A stretch of 36,890 nt of DNA from Lysobacterales bacterium (GTDB lineage: Bacteria > Pseudomonadota > Gammaproteobacteria > Xanthomonadales > Marinicellaceae), in contig JALSLV010000103.1 of NCBI GenBank assembly GCA_026988115.1, positions 1-36,890 of the forward strand, written 5' to 3'. This document shows positions 9,008-16,518 of the stretch, in pieces. Each line of letters begins with the position of its first letter. Positions within the stretch are counted from its first letter, which is position 1. Below the pieces are notes generated by a model. It was not told the DNA's origin, did not search any database, and saw only the letters and a list, made by a program, of their open reading frames with translations. Made by a program: the position numbers and the translations under genes.

Positions 9008-9613
9008 ATGAAATACTACCAAGACATAACCATCATTCCATGTGCAGAAATCTCGATTTACCATATTTGGGAAAAACTCTACCAACAAGTACATCTTGCA
9101 CTTGTTGAGAGTCAAGGTGCTGAGGATAAAATACACATGGGTGTGGCATTTCCTAAATACAAATATAATGAAAAATGTAAGACATTGGGCAATGTATTAC
9201 GGGTATTTGCAAACAGTGAACAGGAACTAGAAAATTTAGACTTAACTAAATGGCTGACTCGTTTAAGTGATTATGCTCATATAAAAAGCATAAGAACAGT
9301 TCCAGAAACCAATAGTTTTTATAGTTTTTACGATCCAAGACCAGAATCGAATATCGAAAGGCTTGCCAGACGAAACATAAAAAGGTTAAAGGAAAAGAGG
9401 AATATCAAAATAACTTTAGAAGAAGCGATAAAGAAAATAAAAGCAAGAGGATTTAAAGAAGAAAAATTAGACTATCCATTTATCAATGTAAAAAGCTTGG
9501 GAAATCAGCATCGTTTTAGAAGGTTTATAATTCAGCAAAAAGCTGATATAATGACGAATAAAGGTTTTAACTCCTATGGATTAAGCCGTCAATCATCATT
9601 ACCAAACTTTTAA
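9008..9613 (+). CDS. cas6f: Csy4 / Cas6f, crRNA-processing endoribonuclease
   Basis: The 201-aa protein has the Csy4 layout: the N-terminal KLYQQVHLALVESQ with His29 at the position of the catalytic histidine of Pseudomonas Csy4, MGVAFPKY, an Arg/Lys-rich helix (about 113-131, ERLARRNIKRLKEKRN) that would sit in the RNA major groove, and a C-terminal GNQHRFRRFI...SYGLSR block. It cuts each repeat RNA at the 3' base of the hairpin, leaving the 8-nt handle CUUAGAAA, and stays bound to the 3' stem. AAGGAGA (8997-9003) directs the start. The repeat it must read lacks the top stem pair. Confidence 0.95.
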   Translation: MKYYQDITIIPCAEISIYHIWEKLYQQVHLALVESQGAEDKIHMGVAFPKYKYNEKCKTLGNVLRVFANSEQELENLDLTKWLTRLSDYAHIKSIRTVPETNSFYSFYDPRPESNIERLARRNIKRLKEKRNIKITLEEAIKKIKARGFKEEKLDYPFINVKSLGNQHRFRRFIIQQKADIMTNKGFNSYGLSRQSSLPNF

Positions 9614-9647
9614 CCATTATTTTTATGCTCATTAACAAATCGTTTAA

Positions 9648-9660
9648 AATCAAAAACTTG
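9648..9660 (+). promoter_or_regulatory. Candidate IHF-binding site in the leader
   Basis: AATCAAAAACTTG fits the IHF consensus WATCAANNNNTTR at every position. It ends 83 bp before the first repeat. IHF bending of the leader is known to guide integration in I-E and I-F systems. In such A/T-rich DNA a chance match is possible. Confidence 0.5.
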
Positions 9661-9700
9661 CAAATTAGCCAAAAAACATTGGTTAAAATGGCTAATTTGC
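9660..9700. repeat. 12-bp inverted repeat in the leader
   Basis: GCAAATTAGCCA (9660-9671) and its exact reverse complement (9689-9700) flank a 17-nt loop. The right arm is followed by C-rich sequence, not a T run, so it is not a standard terminator for the cas operon. It overlaps the end of the IHF-like match by one base. It may be a protein-binding palindrome or an RNA hairpin. Confidence 0.55.
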
Positions 9701-9743
9701 CCCAACCCCTTGAAATTTCAACAAAAACACGCCAAAATCCACT

Positions 9744-12233
9744 ATTCACTGCCGCAAACGCAGCTTAGAAAAGCATCAAAGGGTAATGATTGCATAAAGT
9801 GCCATTCACTGCCGCAAACGCAGCTTAGAAAAGCTACTCAGGAACATTGTGACAAATGCGGATAATTCACTGCCGCAAACGCAGCTTAGAAAAGTTTGCG
9901 TGTAAAAGTTTAATCAAAAGTTGAATTCACTGCCGCAAACGCAGCTTAGAAAGATAGGCTCTACTTTCGACATGTCCGAATCAGATTCACTGCCGCAAAC
10001 GCAGCTTAGAAATGATTTAAGTTTGATGACTCTCTATCGTTTGCATTCACTGCCGCAAACGCAGCTTAGAAAACTAGACTTGACTAAATACTCAATGCAG
10101 GGTGATTCACTGCCGCAAACGCAGCTTAGAAAATCATATTTAAAGATGGAAACAAGCTAAATCTATTCACTGCCGCAAACGCAGCTTAGAAAAATCAGCT
10201 GGGCGATAATACCAGGCTTTTTTCATTCACTGCCGCAAACGCAGCTTAGAAATATGTATATCGCCATTTTCTTTTTTCTTAAATATTCACTGCCGCAAAC
10301 GCAGCTTAGAAAAACTAAGCGTTTTTGATACCCTCCTTTTACTGATTCACTGCCGCAAACGCAGCTTAGAAAAGCATCAAAAGGCACTAAAGGCATCTTT
10401 GGACATTCACTGCCGCAAACGCAGCTTAGAAATGATTGTCTTTGTTTTGTAATGCTCATTGATTATTCACTGCCGCAAACGCAGCTTAGAAACGAAAAGC
10501 CACATGTGGAAAAGCCACATGTGGATTCACTGCCGCAAACGCAGCTTAGAAATACAAGGAATATATAGATCTATTTCTATATATATTCACTGCCGCAAAC
10601 GCAGCTTAGAAAATTTGTTGATATTGTTGAGTTCAATATACTAAATTCACTGCCGCAAACGCAGCTTAGAAAATAGCTGTAATTCTTTGCGTTCGTTGTG
10701 CTGCATTCACTGCCGCAAACGCAGCTTAGAAAAATTAAGAGAACAAAACCAAAAAGAGAAAAAAATTCACTGCCGCAAACGCAGCTTAGAAAACATGGGA
10801 TCACCTGTTTTAGGTGTGGGACATATTCACTGCCGCAAACGCAGCTTAGAAAGTGATGTTACTTTCAGCTTTAACATTTACAAAATTCACTGCCGCAAAC
10901 GCAGCTTAGAAAATTTGTTGTATAAATAAGTTAAGTACAGGAGCATTCACTGCCGCAAACGCAGCTTAGAAATGTCTTCCAATTCTTTAATTGCTGGTTC
11001 AATTATTCACTGCCGCAAACGCAGCTTAGAAATTAATTGATGCGTTAGAAGACAAGAAAAATATATTCACTGCCGCAAACGCAGCTTAGAAAAAGTGGGT
11101 CACTAATCGTGATTGTGTTCAAATATTCACTGCCGCAAACGCAGCTTAGAAAATACAGGAAAAAATCAGGAGGGTTATGGAGGAATTCACTGCCGCAAAC
11201 GCAGCTTAGAAAACGCCGATCACAGCGGTACCGTAAGCGATGCTATTCACTGCCGCAAACGCAGCTTAGAAATCAAAGGGGTTAAGACACGGTTTTGCAA
11301 TCGCATTCACTGCCGCAAACGCAGCTTAGAAATGCAGAAATTCAACCACAAATCACAAAAAAAGATTCACTGCCGCAAACGCAGCTTAGAAAAAACATAG
11401 CAATCTCAAATGAGTTTGTGTTGTATTCACTGCCGCAAACGCAGCTTAGAAATAGATTCCCAGGCGTTGGATATGAGCGAGGAGATTCACTGCCGCAAAC
11501 GCAGCTTAGAAATTGTTGTGCACAATAACCTGCCTTATGGTAACATTCACTGCCGCAAACGCAGCTTAGAAAAAAGCATCATATATTTGCATTAATTCTC
11601 CACCATTCACTGCCGCAAACGCAGCTTAGAAAATTCAGGTGACGCACTCATGAAATATTCGACCATTCACTGCCGCAAACGCAGCTTAGAAAAGTACAAC
11701 GACCAAACCTATCAGTTGGTGGCGATTCACTGCCGCAAACGCAGCTTAGAAAAAAAACTTGCTGGTCGTGATGAAGTTGATTTGATTCACTGCCGCAAAC
11801 GCAGCTTAGAAATGACAGCAGAGTATTAGAAATTGAATATGAACATTCACTGCCGCAAACGCAGCTTAGAAATAAACAAAGGGAATTAAGCGACCGCGAG
11901 ACGTATTCACTGCCGCAAACGCAGCTTAGAAATGAATTCAATGTAACAGACCATAAAAACGGTTATTCACTGCCGCAAACGCAGCTTAGAAAAAACAAAA
12001 AAAATCAGGAAAGTCAAAGATAACATTCACTGCCGCAAACGCAGCTTAGAAAAACAACTTCAAAAGATGATTTTAAGTTTAAAAATTCACTGCCGCAAAC
12101 GCAGCTTTGAAATCTGTGTTTTGTCTGCATCTTGCATGTGTTGTATTCACTGCCGCAAACGCAGCTTAGAAAAATGTCATGCGGGTTTGGTTGCTCATAA
12201 ATGCCATTCACTGCCGCAAACGCAGCTTATAAT
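9744..12233 (+). CRISPR. Subtype I-F CRISPR array, 42 repeats and 41 spacers
   Basis: A 28-bp repeat (ATTCACTGCCG, then CAAAC, then GCAGCTTAGAAA) recurs with a 60-bp period; spacers are 32 bp except two of 33 bp (9832-9864 and 12173-12205). The + strand is the transcribed sense, giving the I-F 5' handle CTTAGAAA. Forty repeats looked identical on reading. The repeat at 12085-12112 has one change (CTTTGAAA), and the last, 12206-12233, ends CTTATAAT; this places the old end on the right. The spacer at 10493-10524 is two tandem 15-mers. The hairpin has CTGC/GCAG but a C-C mismatch where the fifth pair should be. No spacer source could be identified by reading. Confidence 0.98.
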
Positions 12234-12240
12234 CGATAGG

Positions 12241-12345
12241 GTCGAAGAATTTGACTTTGCTGGATTGTTGGTTTTAACCGACGTTTTTTGGTTTTGTTTG
12301 TCTTTGAGTGGGATAAATCCCACTTACCAGTAACTGCTTGAGTTG
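12241..12345. repeat. Degenerate non-coding direct repeat, copy 1
   Basis: This stretch starts right after the last CRISPR repeat and recurs with small changes at 12509-12615, about 268 bp on. Shared blocks are GGTTTTAACCGA and the hairpin AGTGGGATAAATCCCACT (12307-12324) followed by TACCAGTAA. The same hairpin recurs with one change at 12473-12490. No ORF of note lies here. Confidence 0.6.
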
Positions 12346-12353
12346 AAGGGGTT

Positions 12354-12460
12354 GGTTTTCTTTTATTTATTGAGGTAATCCACACACTGCCGATGGGCAT
12401 GGCCCATCCTACAGTTTTATCTTTTCGCCGTGTGTGCTGTGTCGCTGTGCGATTATTTGT
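12354..12460. repeat. Non-coding repeat flanking the toxin-antitoxin pair, left copy
   Basis: The segment from TTTTCTTTTATTTATTGAGG to GTGCGATTATTTG recurs at 13495-13594 on the other side of the antitoxin-toxin genes, in the same orientation and roughly 85-90% alike by eye. It includes the hairpin GATGGGC/GCCCATC (12392-12408). A shorter relative of its start lies at about 12621-12660. Confidence 0.6.
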
Positions 12461-12508
12461 TTTTTGCGCTTGAGTGGGATAAATACCACTTACCAGTACA
12501 TTGCTTGA

Positions 12509-12615
12509 CTCGTAGAATTCGATTTTGTTGGATTGTCGGTTTTAACCGATGTTTTTTTAGGTTTTTTTTGATTTGAGTGGGATAAATCCCACTTACCAGT
12601 AATGGCTTGAGTTGG
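12509..12615. repeat. Degenerate non-coding direct repeat, copy 2
   Basis: Second copy of the unit at 12241-12345, again with the GGTTTTAACCGA block and the AGTGGGATAAATCCCACT hairpin (12576-12593). The remaining non-coding DNA up to 12743 shows no further structure that I can support. Confidence 0.55.
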
Positions 12616-12743
12616 AGGGTTTTATTTTATTTTTGTCATTGAGGTAGTCCAAACTCTGCTTTATTTTAAAAAATCTCTTAGTAACTCCGTGTTTTCTCTG
12701 TGTTCCTTTGCATTTTAATAACAAAGACAGTGAAGATATTTCA

Positions 12744-12772
12744 TTGCCTTATGTAAAAGTAAGTATTATAAT
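12744..12772 (+). promoter_or_regulatory. Candidate sigma70 promoter of the toxin-antitoxin operon
   Basis: TTGCCT (12744-12749) and TATAAT (12767-12772) are separated by 17 bp, 30 bp before the antitoxin start. The -10 is perfect and the -35 matches 4 of 6. Confidence 0.55.
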
Positions 12773-12802
12773 TAAATCCAAGTTTATTATAAATGAAAAA
12801 TT

Positions 12803-13039
12803 ATGACAGTTGCAACAATATCTAGTAGAGGTCAAATCACAATACCAGCCGATGTGAGGGCGACATTGAGTTTAAAAAGAGGGGATAAAGTTAACTTTAT
12901 TATCATTGGTAATGAAGTTAAATTTTTACCTGTTACTAAGGATATAAATACATTAAAGGGTTTTATAAAAAAGCCGTTAAAAGCGGTAAGTATAGAAGAG
13001 ATGAATAAAACCATTAAAACCAGAGGTTCTAGTTCGTGA
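12803..13039 (+). CDS. AbrB/SpoVT-type antitoxin (VapB-like)
   Basis: The 78-aa protein opens with the swapped-hairpin DNA-binding motif TISSRGQITIPADVRATLSL, followed by KRGDKVNFI, which is diagnostic for AbrB/MazE/SpoVT antitoxins. The C-terminal 30 residues are the probable toxin-binding tail. Its TGA overlaps the GTG start of the PIN toxin (GTGA), so the pair is translationally coupled. By analogy it neutralises the toxin and represses its own promoter at 12744-12772. Confidence 0.88.
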   Translation: MTVATISSRGQITIPADVRATLSLKRGDKVNFIIIGNEVKFLPVTKDINTLKGFIKKPLKAVSIEEMNKTIKTRGSSS

Positions 13040-13434
13040 TTGGCTTAGATACTAATGTTTTGATTCGGTTTTTGACACAAGATGATGCTGTTCAGGCAAA
13101 AATAGCAACTAAATTTATTAACTCAAATTGCTCTGAAGAAAGTCCTGCCTATATTTGTCATGTTGTTCTTTGTGAGTTGGTATGGGTATTAGAAAGTAAT
13201 TATCTGCAAACTAAAGAAACAATAATTCGTTTGATTGAGGAGTTGTTACAAATTAGTCAATTAGAAATAATGGAATCTGAATCAGTTTGGCGTGCATTAG
13301 GTGATTTTAAAAACTCAAATGCTGATTTTGCAGATCATTTGATTGCAGGTTCAAATTTTGTAAATGGTTGCAGTACGACAGTGACCTTTGATAAAAAAGC
13401 AGGTAAACAACCGCTGTTTGAAATGTTGGAATGA
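13036..13434 (+). CDS. PIN-domain ribonuclease toxin (VapC-like)
   Basis: The 132-aa protein has the PIN motifs in order: MIGLDTNVLIRFL (Asp5), LCELVWVL (Glu47), NADFADHLIA (Asp97, Asp100) and TFDKKA (Asp119). These acidic residues bind the metal ions of the nuclease site, and all are present, so the toxin should be active. VapC toxins cut tRNA or rRNA when freed from antitoxin. It starts with GTG, overlapping the antitoxin stop. Confidence 0.9.
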   Translation: MIGLDTNVLIRFLTQDDAVQAKIATKFINSNCSEESPAYICHVVLCELVWVLESNYLQTKETIIRLIEELLQISQLEIMESESVWRALGDFKNSNADFADHLIAGSNFVNGCSTTVTFDKKAGKQPLFEMLE

Positions 13435-13494
13435 ATAGTAAAATAATACACAGCCACTACTAACGCGTTCGGAATCTATTGGGTCGGTGGGTTT

Positions 13495-13594
13495 GATTTT
13501 CTTTTATTTATTGAGGTAGTCCAAACACTGCCGATGGGCATGGGTTCATTCTACTGTTTTATTTTTTCGCCGTGTTCGCTGTGCGATTATTTGC
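13495..13594. repeat. Non-coding repeat flanking the toxin-antitoxin pair, right copy
   Basis: Same-orientation copy of 12354-12460, ending 9 bp before the rsmE stop. The two copies bracket the antitoxin-toxin module about 1.1 kb apart. Confidence 0.6.
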
Positions 13595-13603
13595 TTTTTT
13601 GGG

Positions 13604-14332
13604 TTAAACAAAGTCGCCCCATAGGCTGTGTATTGATGCCAGTATGGCTGGTGCCATGGTTTCGGTTCTGAGGATTCTTGGTCCGAATTGTATGCCGTGT
13701 AGTCCACAGGAGTTGAGTTGTTTTAAATCATTTTCTGACCAACCGCCTTCAGGGCCTATGGCAATATCAAATGTCTGCCATTGGTTTTGAGCGATTTTTT
13801 GGATGGTGGTTTTTTCGTTGGGTTCTAAAAACAAGCCGGTGCGTGAGGATTTGGCGTACTCTTGGATGCTGATGGGTGCTAGTATTTTTGGAATATCGAC
13901 TCGATAGCTTTGTTCACTGGCACTTATTGCAATGTTTTGCCAATGCTTGAGTTTTTTTTCTAATCGCTTTTCTTTGAGTTTGACCTCGCCGTATTCACTG
14001 GTGATGGGTTGAATGCTGTTGATGCCTAATTCCGTGGCTTTTTGTACGGTGTAATCCATGCGTTCCCCTTTGCTTAGACTTTGCACCAAGGTGATGTTGA
14101 GTTTTGATGAGCTTATGGGTTTAATGATTTCTTGTAAATGTATTTCAACTGATTTTTTATTGATGGCAGTTATTTGGGCTTTATACTCTTGTTTTTGATG
14201 GTTAAATAGACGCAAATAACGACCGCACTTTATTCGCAACACATTACGGATATAATGCGCCTTATCATCACTAATAATGATTGTTTCATCCAAACCCGCA
14301 CTAAAGGGGTAGTAAAATCGGTGTAATCTCAT
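13604..14332 (-). CDS. rsmE: 16S rRNA m3U1498 methyltransferase RsmE
   Basis: The 242-aa length and motifs match RsmE, a SPOUT-class enzyme that methylates N3 of U1498 in 16S rRNA with S-adenosylmethionine. The N-terminal PUA-like part starts MRLHRFYYP and contains HYIRNVLRIK. The knotted C-terminal domain carries KGERMDYTVQKATELGI, the SAM-binding IGPEGGWSENDL and FGPRILRTETMAPAIL. It appears to be a single gene; the DNA upstream (14333-14397) shows no clear promoter to my eye. Confidence 0.95.
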   Translation of the reverse strand: MRLHRFYYPFSAGLDETIIISDDKAHYIRNVLRIKCGRYLRLFNHQKQEYKAQITAINKKSVEIHLQEIIKPISSSKLNITLVQSLSKGERMDYTVQKATELGINSIQPITSEYGEVKLKEKRLEKKLKHWQNIAISASEQSYRVDIPKILAPISIQEYAKSSRTGLFLEPNEKTTIQKIAQNQWQTFDIAIGPEGGWSENDLKQLNSCGLHGIQFGPRILRTETMAPAILASIHSLWGDFV

Positions 14333-14397
14333 GGACAGAAATTGTAATCGCAGTATGCAAAATTAGCAATTTCAACAACCAAATCTCGTAAAACTAA

Positions 14398-14423
14398 TAC
14401 AGAGGAGTTTTTTTTCCTCTGTA
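14398..14423 (-). terminator. Stem-loop after the DUF6502-like/small-protein operon
   Basis: Arms TACAGAGGA (14398-14406) and TCCTCTGTA (14415-14423) form a perfect 9-bp stem with an 8-nt loop just downstream of the broken small gene. The T-rich tail is weak on the - strand (TATTAGTTTT) and better on the + strand, so the direction is uncertain. Confidence 0.45.
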
Positions 14424-14442
14424 TTTATTTATTTATTAACGC

Positions 14443-14732
14443 TTAGTCAGTGCAAATACGTCTGCTTTGAATGCTAAATCCGTTTGAGCTATCTTTGCCG
14501 ATAGCGTAAATGGTATAGCATGATTGGTTTGTCGTTGGTTGAGCGCCAGAGCCTTCACCAACACCTGAGATTACAGGCTGTCCAGTCCCTTCTCCAACAC
14601 CTGTTGTAATTGGTGCTCCACCAGATCCTTCACTGCCTCCTGCGAGTGGTGCTGCACCTGAGCCTTCACCAACACCTGCTAATGTTGTGTTACTGACTAA
14701 AAAAAAACACCTGTTAATATTATTGTTCTCAT
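14443..14732 (-). pseudogene. Small Gly-rich secreted protein, frameshifted in a T9 tract
   Basis: The ATG (14732-14730) has GAGGAG (14746-14741) with ideal spacing and starts 4 nt after the stop of the DUF6502-like gene. The frame hits TAG after 11 codons, right after a run of nine T (14707-14699). One more T would give a 96-aa protein: a signal peptide ending SNTTLA, then repeats of GVGEGSG/GVGEGTG, and a C-terminal QSCYTIYAIGKDSSNGF...RRICTD with two Cys. The downstream frame keeps clear coding character with no stops to 14443. It may be a recent pseudogene, a phase-variable gene, a slippage-rescued gene or a sequencing error. Function unknown; likely exported. Confidence 0.7.
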
Positions 14733-14736
14733 TGTA

Positions 14737-15546
14737 TTACTCCTCATTTATGTTATTAAAAATAAAGCTTGAAATACCTATTTCATTGTTTAGGTTTTCT
14801 ATTGCTTGGTTGGATAGTTCCGTATCCTCATAACTATCAATCAATGCTTGATACTCTTCAAAGTGCTGCCGTGCTAGTTCTCTAAGACCATCGGTGAGTT
14901 CTTTTCGTTTGGATGGTTTTATTGAATTTGAAAGATATGTCATTTGAAATAAAGATTCATCAGTTGTCTTTGCGTTTAAGTTATATTGAATTGTTTTTGA
15001 CAACCGAAACATTAAATTGCTAATGATGTTGATTAAGTATAATTTTGTATTGTTTGATTTAGTTGGTAAAGAGCTATGGAGGTAAATATTTTTTTTCTTT
15101 TTAGATACAATGCCTGAATTAATTAAGGCTTCTAACATGCTTTTGGATGTAATAATATTATCAGGTGGTTTTGTCTGATTATATGCAGATGTGTAACTTC
15201 CAAATTTCCCATAAATTGGGATTAACCCATTTTCATGTTTTTTTGAAAGTTTCACTAGCTCTCTTACTAATAAATCGTAGTGCAGGCTTAATTTACTTGA
15301 TGTTGGTTTAACTTTAGACTCTTCCAAACACTTCTTAACCACATGGCGTGAAAAGCCTGTTGAGAGGTAAACTGATGATTTGGTTTGGCTTTTTTTGTAG
15401 GCGTGGTTGACGTAGTTTGAGATAAAATCTTCAACTACGTCATTACCATCGACTCCGAGGTCTTGTAATAAGGCACTCAGACCAGAATAAAATTTCGTGG
15501 GTAATTTTCTTCTAGTGAAATTTTCTAACTTAAACAGGTTATTCAT
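14737..15546 (-). CDS. DUF6502-like protein, probable helix-turn-helix regulator
   Basis: 269 aa from the ATG at 15546; the frame stays open to a TTG seven codons earlier, but that lies nearer the palindrome and the ATG is preferred. Residues 15-75 (FYSGLSALLQDLGV...YLSTGFSRHVVKKCLEES) resemble the N-terminal winged-helix-like part of DUF6502 proteins, with the pattern of a helix-turn-helix. The C-terminal half is unrecognised, with a Ser/Lys-rich middle and an acidic end. It is divergent from the gene at 15652, which has a similar HTH-like segment, and is followed by the small exported-protein gene. The family assignment is from memory of the sequence pattern. Confidence 0.6.
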   Translation of the reverse strand: MNNLFKLENFTRRKLPTKFYSGLSALLQDLGVDGNDVVEDFISNYVNHAYKKSQTKSSVYLSTGFSRHVVKKCLEESKVKPTSSKLSLHYDLLVRELVKLSKKHENGLIPIYGKFGSYTSAYNQTKPPDNIITSKSMLEALINSGIVSKKKKNIYLHSSLPTKSNNTKLYLINIISNLMFRLSKTIQYNLNAKTTDESLFQMTYLSNSIKPSKRKELTDGLRELARQHFEEYQALIDSYEDTELSNQAIENLNNEIGISSFIFNNINEE

Positions 15547-15570
15547 ATTTAGTGAAATCAGAATCAATAT

Positions 15571-15596
15571 AACTATCGTAACTTTTTACGATAGTT
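15571..15596. promoter_or_regulatory. Palindromic operator candidate between divergent DUF6502-like genes
   Basis: AACTATCGTAA (15571-15581) and its exact reverse complement TTACGATAGTT (15586-15596) are separated by 4 nt. It lies 25 bp from one start and 56 bp from the other, a natural place for a dimeric regulator controlling both genes. Confidence 0.55.
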
Positions 15597-15651
15597 TTGC
15601 AAGTAGTTTTATGATTTAATGAGATTTAACGTTAAAAACCGCTAAAAAATT

Positions 15652-16161
15652 ATGTTAAATCACCTTATTTGCAGCCTAAAGCGACTTAATGACCAAAACA
15701 ATTCCGAAAATGAAGAAGCGCTTGTTTATCAAGCAATCGCTCAATGTTGCCTCAAAACGGGTAAAAAAGCCCCTTATTTTCAATTTGAATACGAAAAGCA
15801 TTTGGTGCTGCAAGCGCGACTAAAACACCCCGATTATCCTATTGTTCGTTTAGCTATTATTACAGGAATAGACAGAAGACGTGTGGCAAAGATTTTGAAA
15901 GGACAAGCCTTTTTGCGCTATTCTGATAAGTTAGATTTATTAGTCACTTACTTAGAAAGGCAGTGCGATAAACAAAACACCACAAAAATATTAAAACGAG
16001 GTAAATTTGAGAGCTTTGAATATTTTTGTAAACTTGCTGCCAATGGCAAACTAACCAGTAAAGCCATGGCAGATGAACTTTTATTGCAGGGGATAATTGC
16101 TGATAAAGGCAAATTTTATGAGTTAACGAGTCGAGTTGATATAAAACCCAAACCCCGATAG
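15652..16161 (+). CDS. DUF6502-like short protein, end replaced by a repeat element
   Basis: The 169-aa protein has the stretch YEKHLVLQARLKHPDYPIVRLAIITGIDRRRVAKIL, the same pattern (IxTGIxRRxV) as the HTH-like part of the divergent gene. The C-terminal part (FESFEYFCKLAANGKLTSKAMADELL) has a second possible helical domain. The last residues KPKPR and the stop come from the left inverted repeat of the element starting at 16146, so the native C-terminus may have been longer. No ribosome binding site is obvious before 15652. Confidence 0.55.
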   Translation: MLNHLICSLKRLNDQNNSENEEALVYQAIAQCCLKTGKKAPYFQFEYEKHLVLQARLKHPDYPIVRLAIITGIDRRRVAKILKGQAFLRYSDKLDLLVTYLERQCDKQNTTKILKRGKFESFEYFCKLAANGKLTSKAMADELLLQGIIADKGKFYELTSRVDIKPKPR

Positions 16162-16444
16162 TGAAAACAGCATTATAGAACAACCCCTTTGCACGCCTAG
16201 CAAACCAAGAAAATATCTTATCACCAATGAGGTGACGACGAATTTTGTTGATTTGCTATAGTATCAAAAATACTTCTGGAAAGTAATTTACTTCACCCGT
16301 TCATGGGTTTCGCCCTACGGGTTATCATGAAAAAACATTCCTGATGTTTTTTTCACGCAAGCCCACATGGATGTGGGTGAGTATCATGGATGATACGAAT
16401 AATTGATTGCACTCTAATTCGCGTTTCACTATCGGGATTTGGGT
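16146..16444. mobile_element. 299-bp hairpin-rich element with 22-bp terminal inverted repeats
   Basis: The left end (ACCCAAACCCCGATAGTGAA, 16146 on) and right end (to 16444) are inverted copies differing at one of about 22 positions. Inside are back-to-back hairpins: TGAAAAAACAT with its complement (about 16327-16355), CCCACAT-GG-ATGTGGG, and GTATCAT-GG-ATGATAC. No ORF is present. The left 95 bp is related to 27785-27880. It looks like a non-autonomous MITE- or REP/BIME-like element. No target duplication could be recognised. Confidence 0.6.
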
Positions 16445-16464
16445 GAAATAACTTAGATGAAGCT

Positions 16465-16493
16465 TTGTTGATTGCCATGGCGTGAGTTATAAT
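16465..16493 (+). promoter_or_regulatory. Candidate promoter of the gspGHIJK operon
   Basis: TTGTTG (16465-16470), a 17-bp spacer and a perfect TATAAT (16488-16493) lie 25 bp before gspG and just outside the right end of the hairpin element. Confidence 0.5.
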
Positions 16494-16518
16494 TGCTTTT
16501 TTAGTTTAAAACAATTGC

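Larger units (their letters stand above)
9614..9743 (+). promoter_or_regulatory. CRISPR leader
   Basis: The 130-bp A/T-rich, non-coding stretch between the cas6f stop and the first repeat is the leader, because degenerate repeats are at the other end of the array. It contains an IHF-like site and a 12-bp inverted repeat (listed separately). It should carry the array promoter and the Cas1/Cas2-3 integration signals. I could not pick a convincing -35/-10 pair. Confidence 0.75.

Noticed and set aside
9660-9700. Leader inverted repeat as a terminator of the cas operon
   Set aside because: No T run follows on the + strand; C-rich sequence does. Kept as an inverted repeat of unknown role.
9921-12333. 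Several reading frames with repeated peptides such as HCRKRSLE and FLSCVCGSE
   Set aside because: They are translations of the CRISPR repeats, not proteins.
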